Origin: Sphingomicrobium flavum
GTDB lineage: Bacteria > Pseudomonadota > Alphaproteobacteria > Sphingomonadales > Sphingomonadaceae
Length of the DNA stretch: 64,000 bases
Reading direction: 5' to 3'
NCBI RefSeq assembly: GCF_024721605.1
Contig: NZ_CP102630.1
Location: forward strand, 186,001-250,000
Under the pieces are notes generated by a model, which ran no database searches, had not been told where the DNA came from, and saw only the letters and a program-made list of their open reading frames with translations. The position numbers and the translations under genes were made by a program. Positions 18,571-25,874 of the stretch are shown here, piece by piece (positions within the stretch are counted from its first letter, which is position 1; each line of letters opens with the position of its first letter).

Positions 18571-18777
18571 TCAGCCGTCGATGCGGCCCAGTAGATCGCC
18601 GGGCTGACAATCGAGTTCGCGGCAGATCGCATCGAGCGTGGAGAAGCGCACCGCCTTGGCCTTGCCCGTCTTGAGGATGGACAGGTTGGCCAATGTGATG
18701 CCGACGCGTTCGGCCAGTTCGGTCATGGTCATGCGACGTTCGTGGAGCATGTCGTCCAGTTTTACTTCGATCGGCAT
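18571..18777 (-). CDS. Small XRE-family helix-turn-helix regulator (YozG-like)
   Basis: A 68-residue DNA-binding protein consisting only of a Cro/C1-type helix-turn-helix domain: KLDDMLHERRMTMTELAERVGI, then the recognition-helix region LANLSILKTGKAKAVRFSTL and a C-terminal CRELDCQPGDLL. This layout matches the YozG-like XRE proteins that are commonly paired with DUF2975 membrane proteins. ATG 18777 shares one base with the DUF2975 stop (TGATG). It probably autoregulates the operon through the palindromes at 19450-19511; the membrane partner may control its activity. Both of the last two points are inference. Confidence 0.88.
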   Translation of the reverse strand: MPIEVKLDDMLHERRMTMTELAERVGITLANLSILKTGKAKAVRFSTLDAICRELDCQPGDLLGRIDG

Positions 18778-19301
18778 CAGACGGTTCCTTCCAGATCTTC
18801 GCGCATCGCCGCTCCTTCGCGGAAGACGCGGGCGAGGATGAAGAGTAGAAGCGCGATGAAGATGCCCTCGAAGGTCAGCTCGACCGTGAGGTCGATCTGC
18901 TCGCCGACATCGCGCACCGTGTTGGAAAGAAGCGTGGAGCTCAATCCGACGGTCTGGAAGGCGACCGCTAGCCATGCCATGCGCTCGAGGCGCTTCGCGT
19001 TGAGCGGGCTGAAGGGTTCCCCGGCCGGCACGGTGGCGATGATGGCCTGCAGCTGCTGGAAAAATCGCTCAGCTAAGATCACGACCAATAGGGTGAAACC
19101 GAACAGGATGCCGAGCGAGGCCCGGCTCACCGCGTCGGCCCCCATCTTGCTCATCTCGGTAGCGGTTTCCACCAGCTGGGCATCGCTGGCGAACAGGGTG
19201 AAGCCAAGCCCGACGAGCAGGACGAGCGCTGCAAAGCCCAGCAGTGCGCGTATGGCGATGACGGCGAAGCGCGCGAAGAAGATCAGCGGATCGCGGGTCA
19301 T
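18777..19301 (-). CDS. DUF2975 membrane protein
   Basis: A 174-residue inner-membrane protein with four predicted helices (about residues 15-36, 55-80, 110-130 and 143-162), the usual architecture of DUF2975. The first loop contains DAQLVETATEMSKMGADAV and the central loop the conserved-looking PAGEPFSPLNAKRLERMAW. Molecular function is not known; in other bacteria such genes accompany a small XRE regulator, as here. ATG 19301 overlaps the stop of the upstream 42-residue gene as ATGA, and its own stop shares a base with the regulator start. Confidence 0.85.
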   Translation of the reverse strand: MTRDPLIFFARFAVIAIRALLGFAALVLLVGLGFTLFASDAQLVETATEMSKMGADAVSRASLGILFGFTLLVVILAERFFQQLQAIIATVPAGEPFSPLNAKRLERMAWLAVAFQTVGLSSTLLSNTVRDVGEQIDLTVELTFEGIFIALLLFILARVFREGAAMREDLEGTV

Positions 19302-19426
19302 GCAACCACTCCACCTTGCGCGCCCATGGCAATTGGCGAGCCGATGGGACCGACCGAGGCAGTGGTCGAAATGGCCGTCACGCTGACGAGCATGGCGGCG
19401 GCAATGACAAGGAATCGTACAGTCAT
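19298..19426 (-). CDS. Short exported or membrane peptide, first gene of the DUF2975-XRE operon
   Basis: A 42-codon gene. The product begins MTVRFLVIAAAMLVSVTAIS, a classic signal-peptide-like hydrophobic segment after a single Arg, followed by about 20 polar and Gly-rich residues (PIGSPIAMGAQGGVVA at the end). A GGAG ribosome-binding site stands eight bases before ATG 19426. The TGA overlaps the DUF2975 ATG as ATGA. A sigma-70-like promoter lies 30-60 bases upstream. I do not recognise a family. It could be a secreted peptide, a small membrane protein or a coupling leader; the signals argue that it is translated. Confidence 0.7.
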   Translation of the reverse strand: MTVRFLVIAAAMLVSVTAISTTASVGPIGSPIAMGAQGGVVA

Positions 19427-19449
19427 TTGTCGTTCTCCGATATGGTCAA

Positions 19450-19511
19450 TATCGATAATCAATAAGACCGATTCGTCTTATTGTCAAACGATAATATCGA
19501 AAAACGATAAT
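19450..19511. repeat. Repeated CGATAAT elements around the DUF2975-XRE promoter
   Basis: CGATAAT occurs three times, at 19453-19459, 19489-19495 and 19505-19511, twice as part of small palindromes (TATCGATA at 19450-19457, and CGATA-A-TATCG at 19489-19499). They flank the promoter and are probably further binding sites for the same regulator. Confidence 0.5.
19459..19487 (-). promoter_or_regulatory. Sigma-70-like promoter with an internal perfect palindrome
   Basis: Reading on the minus strand, the -35 box TTGACA (19487-19482) and -10 box TATTGA (19464-19459) are 17 bases apart. Between and over them is the perfect nine-base inverted repeat CAATAAGAC/GTCTTATTG with a six-base spacer (19460-19483). 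A repressor bound there would block RNA polymerase, so autoregulation by the small XRE protein is likely. Confidence 0.65.
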
Positions 19512-19523
19512 TCGGATCCGCGG

Positions 19524-21440
19524 CTATGGTGTTGGTGGGCGTTCGCGCGAGCGGCGGGTAGGCGCGAAATCGAGGCGGCGCTGCTCGACGATCCTGCCGT
19601 TGGCGAGTTCGCCCTCGACCAGTTCATACCCCATCAGCGCGAACACACGCTTGCCGATGAAAATCGGGCGGGCATTGCCGTACCAATCCACGCAACTGGC
19701 CACGCAGCCATCGTCGACCGCGCGCGCGGTCGCGGCTTCGATCTCGCCGGCAAGATCGAGCTCGCCAGCCTTGCGCTCGAGGAAGAGGACAGAAGAGTCC
19801 GAGCCAAGAAAGCGGGCAACACTGCGCTCGAGCGGCTTGGCGACGGGAAGGCCGAGCAGGCCATTTTCTCCGTCGGCACTGTCCGGCCGATAGAAAAATG
19901 CATGGCTGCGCTGTTCGCCTTGCTGGGCATCGGGGAAGCGGAATGCGGAACCCAGGCTTGCCGAATCAGCCAAGTCGATCGCCGTGAAAACCAGCCCCCG
20001 GCTCGGATCGCTGCCGATCGCGATGCCGTCCTGGCCCATTTGATCGATCCGCTCGACCATATGGGGCAAGGCCAGCGCAGTGACCGGGCCGTCGCGCAGC
20101 TTCGCGGCGACAAGAAGGGACGGGTTTTTCGCGCCGAAATTGCCGCCGCCATACAAGACATGATCGCCCACGAACCGGTTCTGGAAATTATAGCCTTCGA
20201 CGCGTGGCAAGTCGCGATAGCGATCGGGCGTGACCTGGCGCGATCCATCGCCGAGCCAGCTTATCGGCACCGACAATAAGGCAACATCGCCGCCGGTCAC
20301 TTCGGGCCGCCACATCGCGTCGCCGCCCCCCTGCGCCCGCACGAGGATGTCGATCACCCCGGCGGCGCGATCCTCGCGAAAGCTGAACTGGTCTGTCGGT
20401 TGGCCGCGGGTGGCGATGGCCGAAGGGCGCTCGTCGCCATCGAAGGGCAAACGGTAGAGAAAGCTGTCGGCGTTGCGGTCGCGAGCCCGCCAGTGCCAGG
20501 CATCGGACACCCAAAGATAGACGCCGGTCGGGCTGACATAGAATGTACGGCTCGCCGGTCCGAGCACCGCACGGGCGCTGCAATCGAAGGTCGGCGCGCC
20601 CAGGTCGCATTCGATGACGCTGTGCAGGGTGTCGAGCAGCGTATCGTCGCGATCGCGAAGGCGCGGGGCGACATAGACTTGGGTCGGTTCGAGCATGCGC
20701 TCGAATGCGCGGTCTTCATCGCCGGTCCAGCGCCGAAGCGCCGGAAAGCTCTCGAAGGGCCGTTGGGAGTTGAGATAAAGCGGCGCATAATAGACGAGCC
20801 GATTGCCGATCAGACGGGACGCGTAATTGCGCGAACTATAATAGTCGTTGGATCGAAGGTGGCTGGCATCCTTGAAGGTCAGCTTGCCATTGGCGGACAG
20901 GCTGAAGCGATTGATTTCGGTCCCACCGCGGTCGTAGCTGTACCCCACGACCACCACCATGTTCCCAGCCAGCAGCATCTCGTCATACCAGCTGCCGTCC
21001 CCACTCACGCCCGGGGGGTAGGCATCGATCTCATCGATCTTTCGCAATTGCCCACCGGCGATCGACAGGGTGAAAAGCCGACCGCGCCTGAGGACGACGA
21101 GAATATCGCCGCGTTTCTTGACGATCCCGCCCTCATCGACGCCAGCTTCCTGCACGTTGGTAATGGCATCGTCGCTGGGAGTGCGGCTGCCGGTGAGGAC
21201 GATATTTGAATCGGCTTCCTCAGCAGTCGCGATGGTCGCGGGCAACGCGGATTCGTACTGGACGTCATTCTTTTGTTCGCGCCGCGATTTGAGGAAGGCC
21301 TCGAACGCCTCGACGGATTCAAACGCTTCCAGATGACCGCCGGCAGCGAATGACGGATTTGCCTCGCTGGTCCTGGGCTCCTCGGTCGAACAGGCCGCGA
21401 GGGCCAGGGTGCCGATGAAGAACAACAGACGTGCAACCAT
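19524..21440 (-). CDS. Secreted beta-propeller lipoprotein (PF09826-like)
   Basis: A 638-residue envelope lipoprotein. The N-terminus has a short hydrophobic signal ending in the lipobox LAAC (Cys17). The segment TNVQEAGVDEGGIVKKRGD is the hallmark of the C-terminal beta-propeller family, whose members are extracytoplasmic; the rest is rich in beta-strand with repeated hydrophobic-Gly-Asp patterns. Molecular role unknown. Four cysteines (CDLGAPTFDC, CVASC) could form disulfides. ATG 21440 has a GGGAGG ribosome-binding site. The gene stands alone between the TolB-amidohydrolase gene and the DUF2975 operon; TGATG...CATCA repeats lie just upstream. Confidence 0.8.
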   Translation of the reverse strand: MVARLLFFIGTLALAACSTEEPRTSEANPSFAAGGHLEAFESVEAFEAFLKSRREQKNDVQYESALPATIATAEEADSNIVLTGSRTPSDDAITNVQEAGVDEGGIVKKRGDILVVLRRGRLFTLSIAGGQLRKIDEIDAYPPGVSGDGSWYDEMLLAGNMVVVVGYSYDRGGTEINRFSLSANGKLTFKDASHLRSNDYYSSRNYASRLIGNRLVYYAPLYLNSQRPFESFPALRRWTGDEDRAFERMLEPTQVYVAPRLRDRDDTLLDTLHSVIECDLGAPTFDCSARAVLGPASRTFYVSPTGVYLWVSDAWHWRARDRNADSFLYRLPFDGDERPSAIATRGQPTDQFSFREDRAAGVIDILVRAQGGGDAMWRPEVTGGDVALLSVPISWLGDGSRQVTPDRYRDLPRVEGYNFQNRFVGDHVLYGGGNFGAKNPSLLVAAKLRDGPVTALALPHMVERIDQMGQDGIAIGSDPSRGLVFTAIDLADSASLGSAFRFPDAQQGEQRSHAFFYRPDSADGENGLLGLPVAKPLERSVARFLGSDSSVLFLERKAGELDLAGEIEAATARAVDDGCVASCVDWYGNARPIFIGKRVFALMGYELVEGELANGRIVEQRRLDFAPTRRSRERPPTP

Positions 21441-21447
21441 GACGACC

Positions 21448-21475
21448 TCCCAATGATGTAATACTATATCATCAG
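21448..21475 (-). promoter_or_regulatory. Small inverted repeat upstream of the beta-propeller gene
   Basis: On the minus strand TGATG and CATCA flank an AT-rich centre about 15-35 bases before the lipoprotein start, overlapping the TATAGTAT sequence that could serve as its -10 region. A regulatory role is only inferred from position. Confidence 0.3.
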
Positions 21476-21499
21476 TGTGAGGCCTTCATGTAAAGAAAA

Positions 21500-24400
21500 T
21501 CAATGCCCGTGACCTTCCGCCTCGGTTTCCGCCTGCATGGTATAGCCATCGCCCGCGCCCTGCTGGAACCAGAAGGGCTCGATGCCGCCGCTGCCGCCCG
21601 CGACGACCTGCAGGTCGTCGTCATAAAGGCGGCCGCCGATCATGACGTGGGTCACGCTGGTGGAGTTGCGGATATTCTCGAGCGGGTTGGCATCGAGGAT
21701 GACGAGGTCGGCAAGCTTGCCGGGTTCGAGCGAGCCCAGATCATCGTCAAGCCCGAGCGATAGCGCCGAATTGATGGTGCCGGCTTTGAGCGCATCATGA
21801 TTGCTCATCCCGCCCAGCGCGAAGCTCCAGATATCCCAATGCGCGCCAAGCCCTTCGCGCTGGCCGTGCGCGCCGATGGTGACGGGCACGCCGACTTCGT
21901 AAATCTGCCTGGCGGTCGCGGCGACCTGCTGGAGGTTATTCTCCTCATCCGGATACATGGTCGGGCGGCGGCTGGCGGCGTCGAGCTGCGCCTGCGGGAC
22001 CCATTTGGACAGGATCGGTTCTTCCCACACCCGGGTCTTCTGATACCAGTACATCTCCCCGAACGGGCCGCCATAGGAAACGACGAGCGTGGGGTTGTAG
22101 CCCGTGCCCATGCCTTCCTGGCCGCCCCACATCTGCAGCACATCGTCATAGACGTTCGCGACGGGCAGCGAATGTTCGATGGTGGTGTGGCCATCGGCGA
22201 TCATGGTCATGTTGTGCTGGTAGAGCGAGCCGCCCTCCGGCACCACTTCCATGCCGAGTTCGCGCGCGGCCTGGATGACCATCTGGCGCTGGTCGCGGCG
22301 CGGCTGGTTGTAGCTCTTGACCGACCAGGCCCCGACCGCCTGCAGGCGCCGGAGATGCGAGCGCGCATCTTCCAACTTGTCGATCTGCGCGGTGAAGGGG
22401 GTGGAGGCGCCATAAAGGATGGTGCCGGTGGAATAGAGGCGAGGGCCAATCAGCTTGCCCGCCTTCTGCATTTCAGAGGCCGCAAAGAAATGATGCGTGT
22501 TGTGCGAGGGGTCATGCACGGTGGTCACGCCATAGGCGATACCGGCGGCCAGGATGCGGTTCTGCTGCGGCACGATCTGGTTGGTCGCCGTGCTGCCATG
22601 CCAATGCGCATCGATGATGCCGGGGATGATCGTCTTGCCGCTGAGATCGACGCTCGGCGTGCCGGCGGGATAGGTCATCGCTGCGGTGGGGCCGACGGCG
22701 GTGATGCGGTCGCCATCGATCAGGATGGTGCCGTTTTCGATGACCTCGTCGCCCTTCATGGTGACGATGCGCGCGCCGGTCAGCGCCAGCATGCCCTGCG
22801 GCCGGTCGAAGGCGGTGGTGATGCCAAGATTGGCAACCGTGACGCTTTCGCCATCCTTGAGCGCGTCGAGGTCGGACACGTCGCGCATCTGCAGTTCGGG
22901 GCCGTAGCTCCAGTAGATGCGCTTGCTGTCGCCCGACCAGTGGACGAAATCGCCGACATCCTTGGTGATCTTGGTGACGGGCAGCGCCTTGCTGCTGCCG
23001 CTAATGTCGACCATCCGGCCGAAGGGCGCGAAGGGCATGACATAGGTCTGGAAGCGTTCGGTCCAGGCCAGCCAGTTGCCATCGGGCGAGAGCGTGTAAT
23101 TGCCGCCCCATTCGGATTGCAGGTGGGTCTGTTCCTTGGCGCCGTAGAGATCGACCGATTTCAGCTGCACCTTGCTGTTGCCGCCATCGCCGGGAACGCT
23201 GTCCATATAGAGGAGGCGGCCGCCGTCGGCGCTGAAGGCGGGGCTGGAGCCATCGTCGAGGACCATGCGCGATGCACCGCCCGCGGCGGGCACGACGTAA
23301 AGGCCGGTTTCCTCGCTATAAAGCGGGCTGGTGATGAAGCCGCCGCCCGTCTTGCGATAGGCGATGGTGCGGCCATCGGGCGACCATGCGGGTTCGAGAT
23401 AATGGCCGGGCTTGCTGGTGACGCTGCGCGCGCGGCTGCCATCGGCACGCGCGACCATGACGCGGCCCAATTGCTTGTCGTCCCATTCGACATAAGCGAT
23501 CTGGCTGCCATCGGGCGACCAGACCGGATCGATGCGGCGCTTGCCATCGTCGGGCGTGATGGCGCGGGGCGATCCGCCCGCCATATTTTTAAGCCACAGG
23601 CGACCGAGCGATTCATAGACGACCTGTCCGCCACCCGGGCTGACGCGGGCGAAGCGCACCATCTTGGTGGTGAAGCTGTCGCCTTCGGCCACGCTCTTCT
23701 GGTGGCGCACCGCATCGGCGACCCAGCGTTCGCCCTGCACGCGGAAGGGAATTTCGCTGACCGCCCTGGTGGCGACATTGACGCGGTGGATGCCGCCCTG
23801 CGCCCAGAAGATGATCGAGCCGCTGTCAGGGGTCCATTCGAAATTGGGATAGACCCCATGGACCGCCCAGGTTTCCTGCATGTCGCGGTCGAGGATATCG
23901 GTCAGCGCGGTGATGCGCCCGCTATCCATATCCTTGACCATCAGCACCGACTGGCCGCGCACGCGCCGCACGAAGGCCAGATGCTTGCCATCGGGCGAGG
24001 GTGCAGGGGCCACCGCGCCGCCCGGGCCACCGATATAGGTGTCGATTTCCCCCGTTTCGCGATTCAGCCGCTGGATGGTGTAGATCTGGCCGTTAACGTC
24101 CTTTGAATATTGGAAGGTGCCGCCGGGCGTGCTGTCGTCGGAGAAATAGAGGTAGCGCCCGTCGGGCGAGAAAGCGGGTTCGCCCGTATCCTTCTGGTCG
24201 GTGCGCTTCTTGGTCATCTGCACGCCGCCCGATTTGCCCGAGGCATGGTACATCCAGATTTCCCCCGCGCCGAGCGAGCGCGACGAAGTGAAATGCTTGC
24301 GCCCGACGATGAAATTGCCGTCGGGCGACCATTCGGGCTGGTTCAGCAGGCGGAATTCTTCATTGCTGATCTGGCGCGCATCGCTGCCATCGCGCTTCAT

Positions 24401-24823
24401 GATCCACAAATTGTCCCCGCCTTCGCGGTCCGAGGTGAAGGCGATGTGGCTGCCATCGGGGGAGAAAACGGGCTGCATATCCCAGCGATGGCCCGTGGAA
24501 ATCGGCACCGCGTCGCCGCCGCTGATCGGCAGCAGGTAGATATCGCCCAGCAGGTCGAAAGCGATCTCCTGCCCGTTGGGCGAGACATCGAGGCTCATCC
24601 AGGTGCCCTTGGTCGTGTCGATCGGCACCATCTTGCCGGGCCCGCGCATCGCATCGACGACCCAGTCCTTGCCTTCCAGATCCTTCTTCTTTTCCTCTTT
24701 GGCTTCTTCCTCGCCAGTTTCCACCGGCTGGGCCATGGCGGGCGAATGGCCTTCCTGGGCGAATGCGGGCTGGATGGCGGACGCGCTGGCGGCGGCCAGC
24801 AAGGCAAGGCGAATGCGCTTCAT
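21500..24823 (-). CDS. TolB-like propeller fused to an amidohydrolase, exported
   Basis: A 1107-residue secreted hydrolase. It starts with a signal peptide (MKRIRLALLAAASASAIQPAFA), then an acidic Lys/Glu segment, then six or more WD40/PD40-type repeats recognisable by recurring SPDG motifs (residues about 70-650), and finally an amidohydrolase domain with the metal-binding IIDAHWHGS, the TTIEHSLP histidine and TIGAHGQ. The closing LEPGKLADLVILDANPLENI is typical of imidazolonepropionase-like amidohydrolases. Probably a periplasmic peptidase or hydrolase; the substrate is unknown. ATG 24823 is preferred because AGGGGA precedes it and the signal peptide begins there; the open frame extends to 25114 without support. 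Confidence 0.87.
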   Translation of the reverse strand: MKRIRLALLAAASASAIQPAFAQEGHSPAMAQPVETGEEEAKEEKKKDLEGKDWVVDAMRGPGKMVPIDTTKGTWMSLDVSPNGQEIAFDLLGDIYLLPISGGDAVPISTGHRWDMQPVFSPDGSHIAFTSDREGGDNLWIMKRDGSDARQISNEEFRLLNQPEWSPDGNFIVGRKHFTSSRSLGAGEIWMYHASGKSGGVQMTKKRTDQKDTGEPAFSPDGRYLYFSDDSTPGGTFQYSKDVNGQIYTIQRLNRETGEIDTYIGGPGGAVAPAPSPDGKHLAFVRRVRGQSVLMVKDMDSGRITALTDILDRDMQETWAVHGVYPNFEWTPDSGSIIFWAQGGIHRVNVATRAVSEIPFRVQGERWVADAVRHQKSVAEGDSFTTKMVRFARVSPGGGQVVYESLGRLWLKNMAGGSPRAITPDDGKRRIDPVWSPDGSQIAYVEWDDKQLGRVMVARADGSRARSVTSKPGHYLEPAWSPDGRTIAYRKTGGGFITSPLYSEETGLYVVPAAGGASRMVLDDGSSPAFSADGGRLLYMDSVPGDGGNSKVQLKSVDLYGAKEQTHLQSEWGGNYTLSPDGNWLAWTERFQTYVMPFAPFGRMVDISGSSKALPVTKITKDVGDFVHWSGDSKRIYWSYGPELQMRDVSDLDALKDGESVTVANLGITTAFDRPQGMLALTGARIVTMKGDEVIENGTILIDGDRITAVGPTAAMTYPAGTPSVDLSGKTIIPGIIDAHWHGSTATNQIVPQQNRILAAGIAYGVTTVHDPSHNTHHFFAASEMQKAGKLIGPRLYSTGTILYGASTPFTAQIDKLEDARSHLRRLQAVGAWSVKSYNQPRRDQRQMVIQAARELGMEVVPEGGSLYQHNMTMIADGHTTIEHSLPVANVYDDVLQMWGGQEGMGTGYNPTLVVSYGGPFGEMYWYQKTRVWEEPILSKWVPQAQLDAASRRPTMYPDEENNLQQVAATARQIYEVGVPVTIGAHGQREGLGAHWDIWSFALGGMSNHDALKAGTINSALSLGLDDDLGSLEPGKLADLVILDANPLENIRNSTSVTHVMIGGRLYDDDLQVVAGGSGGIEPFWFQQGAGDGYTMQAETEAEGHGH

Positions 24824-24941
24824 GGATGATCCCCTGTTTTCCTGTTTGCGAGGCTTATGAAGCGCGAACATCGCACTGGCAATTCCCGCTTCGACGAAGG
24901 GTGATTGACGGCAAGCGAGGGGCCGACTAGCAGCCAGCCTT

Positions 24942-25202
24942 ATGAGCGAGAAAAAAGCAGAACTTCCCGACCGCCTGTGCATGGATCCGCGCAGTGACCA
25001 TTTCGACGCCGACCTTCTGGAGCGCGGCATCGGCATCATGTTCAATGGTGTCGAGAAAGTGAATGTCGAGGAATATTGCATTTCCGAAGGCTGGATCCGC
25101 ATCGCCGCGGGCAAGAGCCGCGATCGCTACGGCAATCCGATGACCATCAAGCTCAAAGGCAAGGTCGAGCCCTTCTTCGAAGAAGACCGCAAGGCCGACT
25201 AG
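24942..25202 (+). CDS. DUF3297 family protein
   Basis: A small (86-residue) soluble protein matching DUF3297 throughout: LPDRLCMDPRSDHFD, LLERGIGIMFNGVEK, NVEEYCISEGW and the end MTIKLKGKVEPFFE. The family is found mainly in proteobacteria and is uncharacterised. It is divergent from the TolB-amidohydrolase gene and followed by a GC-rich hairpin. Confidence 0.88.
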   Translation: MSEKKAELPDRLCMDPRSDHFDADLLERGIGIMFNGVEKVNVEEYCISEGWIRIAAGKSRDRYGNPMTIKLKGKVEPFFEEDRKAD

Positions 25203-25213
25203 GCCTCACGGTC

Positions 25214-25239
25214 TTCACCCCCCAAAGGGGGTTGGTGAA
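25214..25239. terminator. Hairpin between DUF3297 and the convergent small gene
   Basis: TTCAC + CCCCC pairs with GGGGG + GTGAA, with a three-base bulge and an AAA loop. It lies between two convergent stops, where a two-way terminator is expected, but only AAAAATTT follows, so it is not a classic U-run terminator. Confidence 0.4.
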
Positions 25240-25251
25240 AAATTTGGCGCT

Positions 25252-25491
25252 TTATGCGGCCGGCGGCTGCGCCGGGGTGGCGGTGGCCGGGTAGGTGCGC
25301 AATTTGTTGGCCTGGCGGCGCTCATAGAGCTTCTTGCCGACATAGCCGGCGGTCAGCGCCGCGCCGAGCGGGCCGAGGCCGCGCGCGGCTACGAAGGGCA
25401 GGGCAGCGACGGCAGCCTTGCCCAAGGCGCCCTGGCCGAACAGCTTCATGGCCTGGCGGCCTGCGAGCGCGGTGGCGACGGTGCGTAACAT
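25252..25491 (-). CDS. Small basic hypothetical protein
   Basis: A 79-residue protein starting MLRTVATALAGRQAMKLF. It is Ala/Gly-rich with two moderately hydrophobic segments (about 24-35 and 39-50), then a strongly basic stretch KKLYERRQANKLR and a Pro/Ala tail. It may be membrane-associated or bind nucleic acid; no family recognised. A clear AGGAGAA ribosome-binding site before ATG 25491 sets the start. It is divergent from the phage-shock operon and shares its 230-base control region. Confidence 0.65.
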   Translation of the reverse strand: MLRTVATALAGRQAMKLFGQGALGKAAVAALPFVAARGLGPLGAALTAGYVGKKLYERRQANKLRTYPATATPAQPPAA

Positions 25492-25580
25492 GATATTCTC
25501 CTGACTTGTTTCCCCCTCAACGCACCAGCGGGCCCAGTCGATCCGTCCTGCCGAACGGGTCGGCGCACTTTCCCAACTGC

Positions 25581-25598
25581 TGGTGGGAAATTCCACCA
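25581..25598. promoter_or_regulatory. Palindrome upstream of the sigma-54 promoter, possible activator site
   Basis: TGGTGG, spacer GAAATT, CCACCA: a perfect six-base inverted repeat centred about 85 bases before the predicted transcription start of the psp operon. That distance is usual for the upstream activating sequence of a sigma-54 enhancer-binding protein. It could equally serve the divergent gene at 25491. Confidence 0.4.
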
Positions 25599-25649
25599 AT
25601 CACCCTCGATTTGCTGAACGTCAGATGAATTTTTGGCGGAAAACTGCAA

Positions 25650-25666
25650 TTGGCACGACTGATGCA
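25650..25666 (+). promoter_or_regulatory. Sigma-54 (RpoN) promoter of the psp operon
   Basis: TTGGCACGACTGATGCA matches the -24/-12 consensus TGGCACG-N4-TTGC at all but one base of the core, with GG (25652-25653) and GC (25664-25665) exactly ten bases apart. It lies about 56 bases before the first start codon of the phage-shock operon, which is sigma-54-dependent in other proteobacteria. Confidence 0.75.
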
Positions 25667-25721
25667 AAGCATGGGGCAACCCCGCAAGGATGGAAAAAGC
25701 GGGACAAAAGGGAGAATGAAA

Positions 25722-25874
25722 ATGTCCGGTTCGAAGCTTCAGCGCCACCTGTTTGCCGCACTGGCTTCCGTACTGATGAGCACGCTGCTGGTCGGCACGA
25801 CGATTGCACCTTCGGATGCGATTGCCGCCAGTCCGGTGAGTGCCAGCCTGTTCCAGGGCGGCGTCTATGCCTGA
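25722..25874 (+). CDS. Small exported peptide leading the psp operon
   Basis: A 50-codon gene directly behind the sigma-54 promoter. The product has a basic start (SGSKLQRH), a hydrophobic helix (LFAALASVLMSTLLVGTT) and a likely signal-peptidase site after DAIA, leaving a 15-residue tail ASPVSASLFQGGVYA; it could also stay anchored. ATG 25722 has a GGGAG ribosome-binding site at correct spacing; the in-frame ATG at 25716 is too close to it. Its stop overlaps the pspA start by eight bases, so it also serves as a translational leader for pspA. Family not recognised. Confidence 0.7.
   Translation: MSGSKLQRHLFAALASVLMSTLLVGTTIAPSDAIAASPVSASLFQGGVYA

Noticed and set aside
21797-24106. 769-codon plus-strand open frame inside the TolB-amidohydrolase gene
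   Set aside because: Antisense shadow; the minus-strand product has clear repeats and catalytic motifs, this one has none.
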